From Bacteroidales bacterium UBA3684 (GTDB lineage: Bacteria; Bacteroidota; Bacteroidia; Bacteroidales; P3): DNA of 7,058 nucleotides. The DNA is taken from assembly GCA_002372855.1 (NCBI GenBank), contig DFIZ01000017.1, positions 16,321-23,378 on the forward strand, written 5' to 3'. Positions 1 through 5,775 of this stretch are shown in pieces. The translations under genes were made by a program, and so were the position numbers. Positions within the stretch are counted from its first letter, which is position 1, and the number at the start of each line of letters is the position of its first letter. The notes beneath the pieces are model-generated. The model ran no database searches, was not told where the DNA came from, and saw only the letters and a program-made list of their open reading frames with translations.

Positions 1-36
1 GTATATAGGAAGGATATAAGAAGGGGCGAATTATGT
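1..36 (+). repeat. Left copy of an inverted edge repeat with 11-bp period
   Basis: Positions 1-36 match the reverse complement of 7005-7040 at 33 of 36 bases by direct comparison. Two 11-bp units can be read, ATAGGAAGGAT (5-15) and ATAAGAAGGGG (16-26), and GTAT at 1-4 looks like the end of an earlier unit outside the window. The similarity stops after ATTATGT at 36. No transposase or integrase lies between the two copies, so I read it as a dispersed intergenic repeat rather than the end of a mobile element. Confidence 0.6.
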
Positions 37-40
37 ATCA

Positions 41-71
41 GTTATGAGTTAAGAGTTATGAGTTAAGAGTT
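41..71 (+). repeat. 7-bp-period tandem repeat (GTTATGA/GTTAAGA)
   Basis: Two alternating heptads, GTTATGA and GTTAAGA, occur twice each at 41-68, followed by GTT. Both units contain stop codons when read in rotation, so the array could not sit in a coding frame, and it lies in intergenic DNA. Confidence 0.85.
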
Positions 72-101
72 GGGGAGGGTGTTGAAAGGTTTTTTTGGGG
101 G

Positions 102-117
102 TGGCACAATATTTGTG
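102..117 (+). promoter_or_regulatory. Candidate sigma-54 (-24/-12) promoter upstream of pepA
   Basis: TGGCAC at 102-107 is followed five bases later by TTG at 113-115. The GG at 103-104 and the GT at 115-116 have the 10-base spacing expected of the RpoN -24/-12 elements, whose consensus is TGGCAC-N5-TTGC. The mismatch is T in place of the C of the -12 GC dinucleotide. The element is about 95 bases upstream of the pepA start. A 16-base match with one key mismatch could be chance, and no enhancer site is recognisable. Confidence 0.3.
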
Positions 118-133
118 TTGGAGGTGCGTTAAT

Positions 134-161
134 AATTAGGAATTATAAATTAGGAATTAGG
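134..161 (+). repeat. 7-bp-period tandem repeat (AATTAGG)
   Basis: Four heptads AATTAGG, AATTATA, AATTAGG, AATTAGG run without gaps and are followed by AATA. The unit contains TAG in one phase and TAA on the reverse strand, so it is closed in both orientations. It lies between the candidate promoter and the pepA ribosome-binding site, so it would be part of the 5' leader if that promoter is used. Confidence 0.85.
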
Positions 162-195
162 AATACATTTATAAATATATTTTTTATAATTTTTT

Positions 196-205
196 AAGAA
201 AGGAA
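196..205 (+). promoter_or_regulatory. Shine-Dalgarno sequence for pepA
   Basis: AAGAAAGGAA ends 6 bases before the ATG at 212. It contains eight consecutive bases of the ideal AGAAAGGAGGT complement of the 16S 3' end. It supports the 212 start. Members of Bacteroidota often lack such sites, so a strong one is notable. The 30 bases before it are almost pure A and T. Confidence 0.55.
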
Positions 206-211
206 TAGTTT

Positions 212-1729
212 ATGATTTATAGTTTGCAGGATATCAACCCGAAGACGTATGAGGGTGATATGATTTTCATGTATGGCGACGAGAGCGCGGAGCGTGTGCT
301 GCCGCTGGGGAAGAGGGAGGTGGAGTTGGTGAAGCGGCGGCGGAGCGGAGAGTGGAGAGCGGAGAGTGGAGAGCGGAGAGCGGAGAGCGGGAAGGATTTT
401 GTTGTGGCGTTCGACCGTTTGCCGAGCAGGTTGTATTTTGTGTCGTTCGACAGTGAGCGCAAGGGTGCGGAGGTTCAGGAGCGGCTGCGTCTGCTGGCCG
501 CGGAGGTGCTGAGGCTGCTGGAGCGTGACGGTGTGCGGGAGGTGGCGCTGTGCGGCGAAGGCACGCTGCCGGAGGAGGTGGCTGCGATGGTGGAGGGTTT
601 GACGCTGGCGGACTACAGTTTCGACCGCTACAAGTCGAAGGAGTGCTACCACCTGGAGCGGCTGGCGGTGAGCAGGGTGTTTTTCAGCGAGGAGGAGTTG
701 GAGTCGCAGCGTAGGCTGTGGAACCGTATCTACTGGTGCCGGGAGTGGGTGAATATGCCTGTGGCGGACCTGAATGCGGAGCGGTTTGCGGATGAGCTGG
801 AGGCTGTGGCGAAGGACCTGGAGGGTGTGAGGTGCACGGTGATGGACCGGAAGAAGATTGAGAGTTTGAGGATGGGCGGCTTGCTGGGTGTGAACAGGGG
901 GAGTGTGGACGAGCCGCGGTTTGTGGTGCTGGAGTATGACGGGTGTGCGGGAGTGGAGAGTGGAGAGTGGAGAGCGGAGAGTGGAGCGGGCGCTCCAGGG
1001 GAACGACCGATTGTGCTGGTGGGCAAGGGAGTGATGTACGACACGGGGGGACTGAATATCAAGCCGGACGACTATATGCAGGAGATGAAGAGCGATATGG
1101 CGGGAGCGGCGACGATGGCGAGTGTGGTGTTTGCGGCGGCTGACAACAGGCTGCCGGTGAGGGTGGTGGCGCTGCTGCCGCTGACGGACAACCGTCCGGG
1201 GGGCAACGCCTATGCCGCGGACGACATACTGACGATGTACGACGGGACGACGGTGGAGGTGGTGAACACGGACGCGGAAGGGCGCCTGATATTGGCGGAC
1301 GCGATTGCGTATGGGGTGAAGAATTACAATCCGAGGGTGATTATCGACGCGGCGACGCTGACGGGTGCGGCGGTGAGGGCGATTTCGACGTTCGGGATTG
1401 CGGCGATGCAGACGAATGCGGAGCGGGAGCTGGAGATGCTGAAGATTGTGGGCGAGGAGGTGCACGAGCGGCTGGTGGAGTTTCCGATGTGGAAGGAGTA
1501 TGACGAGCTGATCAGGAGCGAGTATGCGGACCTGAGGAATTGCGGTACGACGCCGCAGGCGGGTACGATCACGGCGGGGAAGTTCCTGGCGCACTTTGCG
1601 AAGGATGTGCCGTATGTGCATCTGGACATTGCGGGTGTGGCGTATTTCACGAAGGCGCAGGGGTATTACCGTGCAGGTGCGAGCGGATACGGGACGAGGT
1701 TGCTGTACGGGTTTTTGCAGATGCAATAA
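212..1729 (+). CDS. pepA: Leucyl aminopeptidase, peptidase family M17
   Basis: A cytosolic two-metal aminopeptidase that removes N-terminal residues from peptides. The 505-aa protein has the family layout of a variable N-terminal domain (about 1-170) and a catalytic C-terminal domain (about 175-505). The NTDAEGRL signature is at 352-359. By spacing against bovine lens enzyme (K250, D255, K262, D273, D332, E334, R336), the metal and catalytic residues are all present: K272, D277, K284, D295, D354, E356 and R358. Length is close to the usual 480-500 aa, with two repeat-encoded inserts, residues 45-60 and about 247-258. Both lie at surface-type joints and neither removes an active-site residue. 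No signal peptide is visible. Codons are biased to G in third position (GTG, GCG, ACG, AGG), unlike the last gene of the window. The ATG at 212 is supported by its Shine-Dalgarno site. Family assignment is firm; the substrate range is not predictable. Confidence 0.93.
   Translation: MIYSLQDINPKTYEGDMIFMYGDESAERVLPLGKREVELVKRRRSGEWRAESGERRAESGKDFVVAFDRLPSRLYFVSFDSERKGAEVQERLRLLAAEVLRLLERDGVREVALCGEGTLPEEVAAMVEGLTLADYSFDRYKSKECYHLERLAVSRVFFSEEELESQRRLWNRIYWCREWVNMPVADLNAERFADELEAVAKDLEGVRCTVMDRKKIESLRMGGLLGVNRGSVDEPRFVVLEYDGCAGVESGEWRAESGAGAPGERPIVLVGKGVMYDTGGLNIKPDDYMQEMKSDMAGAATMASVVFAAADNRLPVRVVALLPLTDNRPGGNAYAADDILTMYDGTTVEVVNTDAEGRLILADAIAYGVKNYNPRVIIDAATLTGAAVRAISTFGIAAMQTNAERELEMLKIVGEEVHERLVEFPMWKEYDELIRSEYADLRNCGTTPQAGTITAGKFLAHFAKDVPYVHLDIAGVAYFTKAQGYYRAGASGYGTRLLYGFLQMQ
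347..388 (+). repeat. In-frame 7-bp repeat array in pepA (six GGAGAGY units)
   Basis: Six perfect consecutive heptads with the last base T, C, T, C, C, C total 42 bp, or 14 codons. They encode most of residues 46-60, reading as cyclic G-E-W/R-R-A-E-S. The array lies in the N-terminal domain, after a run of basic residues (KRRR) and before the conserved-looking 'FVVAFDRL' strand. Confidence 0.92.
950..987 (+). repeat. Second in-frame GGAGAGY array in pepA
   Basis: Four perfect heptads at 955-982 end in T, T, C, T. They are bordered by short GGAGT-like (950-954) and GGAGC (983-987) remnants. They encode residues about 247-258, between the strand 'VVLEYDG' and the metal-site strand 'PIVLVGKG'. 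Residue K272 follows roughly 14 residues later, so the insert sits at the edge of the active-site domain. Confidence 0.88.
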
Positions 1730-1735
1730 TAGGTC

Positions 1736-1775
1736 GGCCTCACCCCTGACCCCTCTCCAGAGGGAGAGGGGAATA
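1736..1775 (+). repeat. REP-like palindromic element, copy 1
   Basis: A 40-base unit starting 6 bases after the pepA stop. It has the head GGCCTCACCCCTGA followed by a hairpin, with CCCCTCTCC (1750-1758) pairing with GGAGAGGGG (1763-1771) around AGAG. It directly abuts copy 2. No T-run follows the hairpin, so a classic intrinsic terminator is not supported, though it may protect the pepA mRNA end. Confidence 0.85.
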
Positions 1776-1814
1776 GGCCTCACCCCTGACCCCTCTCCAA
1801 AGGAGAGGGGAATA
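1776..1814 (+). repeat. REP-like palindromic element, copy 2
   Basis: Nearly identical to copy 1 and in the same orientation. Its 9-bp perfect stem is CCCCTCTCC (1790-1798) and GGAGAGGGG (1802-1810) with an AAA loop. The sequence AATA follows in both copies, suggesting tandem duplication of a unit of about 40 bases. Confidence 0.85.
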
Positions 1815-1890
1815 GGATAGATGGAAAAACAAATATATTAAAAAGTAGATAAAAACAGTTATTAATCAATAAAAAAAAGTCCTCGGCCGG
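1815..1890. other. AT-rich spacer between REP-like copies, possible pdxA promoter region
   Basis: A 76-base stretch rich in A on the + strand separates REP copies 2 and 3. It is the only non-repeat DNA before pdxA, so a pdxA promoter would most simply lie here. I see no clear Bacteroidota -7 element (TAnnTTTG) and no other recognisable motif. Confidence 0.3.
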
Positions 1891-1927
1891 GTTCCCCTCT
1901 CCTTGGGAGAGGGGGCAGGGGTGAGGC
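1891..1927 (-). repeat. REP-like palindromic element, copy 3 (inverted)
   Basis: Read on the reverse strand it gives GCCTCACCCCTGCCCC and the same hairpin: CCCCTCTCC at 1894-1902 and GGAGAGGGG at 1906-1914 on the + strand, with loop TTG. It is opposite in direction to copies 1 and 2 and ends 7 bases before the pdxA ATG. Any transcript from upstream would therefore carry this hairpin next to the ribosome-binding region. Confidence 0.85.
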
Positions 1928-1934
1928 AGGATTT

Positions 1935-2981
1935 ATGGACAAGAACAACGAAGAGAAGAAGATAAGGGTGGCCATTACGCACGGTGATTTGAACGGTGTG
2001 GGCTACGAAGTGATTATCAAGACGTTTGCGGACAGCCGCATGTTTGATTTCTGCACGCCGATATTGTACGGGAGCAGCAAGGTGGCGAGTTACCACAAGA
2101 AGCTGCTGACGTCGGTGCAGGGGGAGATGGTGTTCAACAACATAAGGGATGCCGCGGAGGCGCAGGACCGGAAGTACAATGTGGTGAACCTGACGCAGGA
2201 GGAGGTGAAGATTGACCTGGGGAAGAGCACGGAGGTGGCGGGAAGGCTGAGCAGGGAGAGTCTGGACCGTGCGTGCAGGGACCTGAAGGAGGGGAAGGTG
2301 GATGTGCTGGTGACGGCGCCTATCAACAAGAGGAATATCCAGGCTCCGGATTTCGACTTTCCGGGCCACACGGAGTACCTGAGCCACCAGTTCGGGGCGC
2401 AGAGCCTGATGATGATGGTGTGCGACAGAATCAGAATCGGCATTGTGACGAACCACCTGGCGCTGAAGGATGTGCCGGGTGCGCTGACGCACGAGTTGCT
2501 GACGGAGAAGATCAGGCTGATGAACGAGAGCCTGAAGAGGGATTTCGGCATTACGATTCCGAAGATTGCGGTGCTGGCGCTGGACCCGCATGCGGGCGAC
2601 AACGGAGTGATCGGCGACTTCGACATGAAGGTGATCAAGCCGGTGATAGAGGAGGCGCAGGGGAAGGGCGTGCTGGCCTACGGTCCGTTTCCGAGCGACG
2701 GTTTCTTCGGCAGTTCGGAGTTCAACAAGTTCGACGGCGTGCTGGCGCTGTACCACGACCAGGGGTTGATACCGTTCAAGCTGATGTCGTTCACGGAGGG
2801 CGTGAACTATACGGCGGGGCTGCCGTATGTGAGGACGAGTCCGGCGCACGGCACGGGCTACGACATTGCGGGCAAGGACAAGGCGAGCGAGCAGTCGATG
2901 AGAAGTGCGGTGTATCTGGCCTGCAACATATTGCGCAACCGCAAGGAGTACGACGAGCTGACGGCGAATCCGCTGAAGTAA
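1935..2981 (+). CDS. pdxA: 4-hydroxythreonine-4-phosphate dehydrogenase PdxA
   Basis: A cytosolic NAD-dependent enzyme of the DXP-dependent route to pyridoxal phosphate. It oxidises 4-phosphohydroxy-L-threonine, and the product decarboxylates and feeds PdxJ. The protein has 348 aa against about 330 in E. coli. The N-terminal motif 'ITHGDLNGVGYE' (14-25) replaces the proteobacterial 'GEPAGIGP' type, as I recall for Bacteroidota. The three metal-binding histidines of E. coli PdxA (H166, H211, H266) correspond to H174 (TNHLALK), H219 (DPHAGD) and H274 (YHDQG), each offset by exactly 8. TAPINK at 127-132 and GHTEYL at 144-149 are further substrate-site motifs. The usual Asn of the NPHAG motif is Asp217 here. 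The ATG is 7 bases after REP copy 3, and the GAGGCAGG before it is a weak ribosome-binding candidate partly made of repeat. PdxJ is not in the window. Confidence 0.94.
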   Translation: MDKNNEEKKIRVAITHGDLNGVGYEVIIKTFADSRMFDFCTPILYGSSKVASYHKKLLTSVQGEMVFNNIRDAAEAQDRKYNVVNLTQEEVKIDLGKSTEVAGRLSRESLDRACRDLKEGKVDVLVTAPINKRNIQAPDFDFPGHTEYLSHQFGAQSLMMMVCDRIRIGIVTNHLALKDVPGALTHELLTEKIRLMNESLKRDFGITIPKIAVLALDPHAGDNGVIGDFDMKVIKPVIEEAQGKGVLAYGPFPSDGFFGSSEFNKFDGVLALYHDQGLIPFKLMSFTEGVNYTAGLPYVRTSPAHGTGYDIAGKDKASEQSMRSAVYLACNILRNRKEYDELTANPLK

Positions 2982-3043
2982 AGGTTTAAGGTTTAAGGTT
3001 TAAGGTTTAAAGTTTAAGGTTTAAAGTTTAAGGTTTAAGGTTT
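2981..3043 (+). repeat. Nine-unit 7-bp tandem repeat filling the pdxA-polA gap
   Basis: Nine gapless heptads total 63 bp. Units 1-4, 6, 8 and 9 are AAGGTTT, and units 5 and 7 are AAAGTTT. The first A is the last base of the pdxA TAA, and the last T is the first base of the polA TTG, so no other sequence remains between the genes. The unit contains TAA in one phase on both strands, so it is closed to translation in either direction. Confidence 0.95.
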
Positions 3044-5727
3044 TGAAGAAACTGGTGTTGATAGACGGGATGGCGGCGGTGTATCGCGGCTATTACGCGA
3101 TGAGCAACAATCCGCGTGTGAATTCGAAGGGGATGAACACGTCGGCGGCGCTGGGGTTCACGATGGGGTTGTACGACCTGCTGAAGAGCCAGCGTCCGAC
3201 GCATGTGGGGGTGGCGTTCGACCTGTCGAAGCCGACGTTTCGCCACGAGGTGTATTCCGAATACAAGGCGCACCGCGACCCGATGCCGGAGGAGATTGAG
3301 AGCAACCTGCCGTGGATTTGCCGCATCATCGACGCGTTCAGGATACCGCGGCTGACGTGCGAGGGCTATGAGGCGGACGATGTGATCGGCACGCTGAGCC
3401 ACGCTGCCGAGGCGGCGGGGTTCGACGAGGTGGTGATGGTGACGCCGGACAAGGATTTTGCGCAGCTGGTGACGGAGAGGGTGAAAATGTACCGCCAGGG
3501 GAGGGGCAAGACGCCGGACGTGCTGATGGGGGTGAAGGAGGTGTGCGAGAAGTACGACGTGAGCGACTGCCGCCAGGTGATAGACCTGCTGGGCCTGTGG
3601 GGGGACGCGATAGACAACATTCCCGGCATTCCGGGGGTGGGGGAAAAGACGGCGAAGAAGCTCATAGCGCAGTTCGGCTCGGTGGAGGAGATGGTGAAGC
3701 GGGTGGACGAAATCAAGAACGACCGCCTGCGGGAGAAGGTGCGCGAGAACGGCGAGCAGGCCCTCTTCTCGAAGATGCTGGCCACCATACGGCTCGACGC
3801 CCCAATAGCCTTCGACGAGGAGGCGCTGACGAGGGAGGAGCCCGACTACGCGGAGCTGCGCAAGATATTCGACGAGCTGGAGTTCCGCCAGTTGGCACGG
3901 AGAATATTCACCGACCTGAGCGTGAAGGACCCGCAGAAGGCGATGGAATGGAGAGTGGAGAGTGGAGAGCGGAGAGTGGAGAGTGGGGAGCGGAGAGTGG
4001 AGAGTGGAGAACGGAGAACGGAGAGCGGGGAGCCGACGCTGTTCGACCTGGCGCCGACGGTGCAGCAGTCGCCGGCGGTGGAGCAGGCGGTGCTGACGGC
4101 CGAGGTGCTGGAGGGTTTGAAGGGGAAGGATGTGGCCCTGCTGGTGGACGGCCCGAAGGTGGTGATGAGCACCAACGCCGATTCTGTATGGGTAGGCAAG
4201 GTGGACGAGGTGGACATGGGTCTGCTGGCCGACGTGCTGCAGGACGAGCGGAGCACCAAGCTCTGCTTCGACCTGAAGAATCTGAAATACATCCTCGCCG
4301 AATTGGACATCGAGCTGCGGGGCGAGATATTCGACGTGCAGCTGGCGCATTACCTCATCGACGCCGAGATGCGCCACACGCTGGACTTCATCTGCTCCGC
4401 CCTGCTGGGCTTCGAGCCCGCCGACAGCGCGGCGCAGGCGGCGGCGTTGTGGCAACTGTATCCGCGGATGGTGTCCAAACTCAAGGACGCAGGTCTGGAA
4501 CGGCTCTACCGCGAGGTGGAGCTGCCGTTGGTCGACGTGCTGATGGACATGGAGAAGGAGGGGGTGCGCATCGACGTGGAGGCCCTGAAGGAATACTCGC
4601 AGAAGCTCACCGCCGAGCGCAGCGAGATAGAAGAAAAGATATACGAACTGGCGGGCGAGAGGTTCAACATAAGCTCGCCCAAGCAGTTGGGCGAAGTGCT
4701 GTACGAGAAACTGAAGGTCACCGACAAGCCGCCGCGCACGGCCACCAAGCAGTACAGCACCGCCGAGGACGTGCTGACGAAGCTTGCCGCTACGCATGCC
4801 ATCATACCGCTGATACTGGAATACCGTTCGGTGACGAAGCTGGTGGGCACCTACCTGGACTCGTTCCCGAAGCTCATCAATCCCGCCACAGGACGGTTGC
4901 ACACGGTGTACAACCAGACGGTTACGGCGACGGGACGTCTGTCGTCGAGCAATCCCAACCTGCAGAACATCCCCATCCGCACCGAACGGGGCCGCGAGAT
5001 ACGGCGGGCCTTCGTGGCGCGCGACGGGGAGCACCTGCTGCTCGCCGCCGACTACTCGCAGATCGAGCTGCGCATCATCGCCTCCCTGGCCAAGGACCGC
5101 CACATGCTGGAGGCCTTTGCCAACGGCTTCGACATCCACGCCGCCACCGCCGCCAAAATCTACCACCTGCCCATGAACGAGGTGACGAAGGACCAGCGCC
5201 GCAACGCCAAAAGCGTCAACTTCGGCATCGTCTACGGCATCTCCGCCTTCGGCCTCAGCGAGCAGCTCGGCATCCCCCGCAAGGAGGCTGCGGCGCTGAT
5301 AGATGAATACTTCGCACAGTATCCCGACATCCGCCGATTCATCGACGAGAGCATCGCCGCCGCACGCGAACACGGCTACGCACAGACCCTCCTGGGCCGT
5401 CGGCGCTACCTGCCCGACATCAACAGCCGCAACGCGTCGGCACGCTCCTTTGCCGAGCGCAACGCCGTCAACATGCCCATCCAAGGCACCTCGGCGGACA
5501 TGATCAAGCTCGCCATGGTGCGCATCCACCGCTGCCTGCGCCAGCAGCACCTCCGCACCCGCATGATACTGCAGGTGCACGACGAACTGGTCTTCGACCT
5601 CTACCGTCCCGAGGAGGCGTTGGTACGCCAGATAGTGGCCCGCGAAATGAAACAGGCGCTGCCCCTGCCCGGCATCGACATCGAGGTGGGCATCGACGTG
5701 GGCGAAAACTGGCTGCAGGCACACTAA
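3043..5727 (+). CDS. polA: DNA polymerase I with degenerate 3'-5' exonuclease domain
   Basis: Acts in Okazaki-fragment maturation and excision-repair gap filling. The 894-aa protein has three parts. The 5' nuclease (1 to about 295) keeps D8, D60, E110, D112, D113, D136, D138, D188 and D191 and the helix-hairpin-helix GIPGVGEKTAKKL. The middle domain (about 345-490) is short and lacks the exonuclease carboxylates. The polymerase has motif A DYSQIELR (670-677), motif B R719-K723-F727-Y731 and motif C QVHDE (844-848). These match E. coli D705, R754, K758, F762, Y766, H881, D882 and E883 at a constant offset of 35. Residues 303-330 are repeat-encoded. The start is TTG: the conserved 'KKLVLIDG' begins right after it, an in-frame stop lies at 3022-3024, and no ATG intervenes. 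The next ATG at 3070 would delete catalytic D8. Codon bias changes from G-ending to C-ending within the gene. Confidence 0.95.
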   Translation: MKKLVLIDGMAAVYRGYYAMSNNPRVNSKGMNTSAALGFTMGLYDLLKSQRPTHVGVAFDLSKPTFRHEVYSEYKAHRDPMPEEIESNLPWICRIIDAFRIPRLTCEGYEADDVIGTLSHAAEAAGFDEVVMVTPDKDFAQLVTERVKMYRQGRGKTPDVLMGVKEVCEKYDVSDCRQVIDLLGLWGDAIDNIPGIPGVGEKTAKKLIAQFGSVEEMVKRVDEIKNDRLREKVRENGEQALFSKMLATIRLDAPIAFDEEALTREEPDYAELRKIFDELEFRQLARRIFTDLSVKDPQKAMEWRVESGERRVESGERRVESGERRTESGEPTLFDLAPTVQQSPAVEQAVLTAEVLEGLKGKDVALLVDGPKVVMSTNADSVWVGKVDEVDMGLLADVLQDERSTKLCFDLKNLKYILAELDIELRGEIFDVQLAHYLIDAEMRHTLDFICSALLGFEPADSAAQAAALWQLYPRMVSKLKDAGLERLYREVELPLVDVLMDMEKEGVRIDVEALKEYSQKLTAERSEIEEKIYELAGERFNISSPKQLGEVLYEKLKVTDKPPRTATKQYSTAEDVLTKLAATHAIIPLILEYRSVTKLVGTYLDSFPKLINPATGRLHTVYNQTVTATGRLSSSNPNLQNIPIRTERGREIRRAFVARDGEHLLLAADYSQIELRIIASLAKDRHMLEAFANGFDIHAATAAKIYHLPMNEVTKDQRRNAKSVNFGIVYGISAFGLSEQLGIPRKEAAALIDEYFAQYPDIRRFIDESIAAAREHGYAQTLLGRRRYLPDINSRNASARSFAERNAVNMPIQGTSADMIKLAMVRIHRCLRQQHLRTRMILQVHDELVFDLYRPEEALVRQIVAREMKQALPLPGIDIEVGIDVGENWLQAH
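3950..4033 (+). repeat. Twelve-unit in-frame 7-bp repeat in polA linker
   Basis: Twelve gapless heptads of GGAGAGY total 84 bp, or 28 codons. Units 6 and 12 are GGGGAGC, and units 9 and 10 are GGAGAAC. Units 1-6 and 7-12 match at 38 of 42 positions, suggesting duplication of a 42-bp six-unit block. The product is the 7-residue cycle V-E-S-G-E-R-R at residues 303-330, highly charged and probably disordered. It joins the 5' nuclease to the Klenow-type part. Confidence 0.94.
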
Positions 5728-5731
5728 ATTA

Positions 5732-5759
5732 AATTGAAAATTGAGAATTGAAAATTGAA
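5732..5759 (+). repeat. 7-bp repeat (AATTGAA), left arm of an inverted pair
   Basis: Four heptads AATTGAA, AATTGAG, AATTGAA, AATTGAA begin 4 bases after the polA stop. In this orientation the unit contains TGA in one phase. It pairs with 5826-5853 over 28 positions with one G-T (G-U in RNA) exception, leaving a 66-base loop that holds the start codon of the next gene. Confidence 0.9.
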
Positions 5760-5775
5760 AAAATCGAAAAACAGG

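Noticed and set aside
194..1783. Long reverse-strand open frame opposite pepA, and similar ones opposite pdxA (1866-2849), polA (3028-5724) and the last gene (5848-7008)
   Set aside because: They mirror genes with proven active-site motifs and arise because biased codon use rarely gives stops on the other strand. Their products are low-complexity R, H, Q or G/V-rich sequences without motifs.
1750..1810. Rho-independent terminator after pepA
   Set aside because: The hairpins are strong but are followed by AATAGG rather than a run of T, and the same element occurs inverted in front of pdxA.
2981..3043. Telomere-like repeat, because TTTAAGG resembles TTTAGGG
   Set aside because: The unit differs at one base in every copy, it is internal and short, and other heptads of unrelated sequence occur nearby.
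950..4033. CRISPR-type array from the repeated GGAGAGY units
   Set aside because: The units are 7 bp, contiguous and without spacers, they are translated in frame, and no cas gene is present.
3950..4033. Triplex (H-DNA) tract in the GGAGAGY array
   Set aside because: A pyrimidine breaks the purine strand every seven bases, so the tract is not a continuous mirror-symmetric polypurine run.
3543..5306. Alternative + strand frames over polA, and likewise 2273-2989 over pdxA and 6162-7010 over the last gene
   Set aside because: They are out-of-frame translations rich in G, R and A with no start signals and no domain. The overlapping frames hold the conserved motifs.
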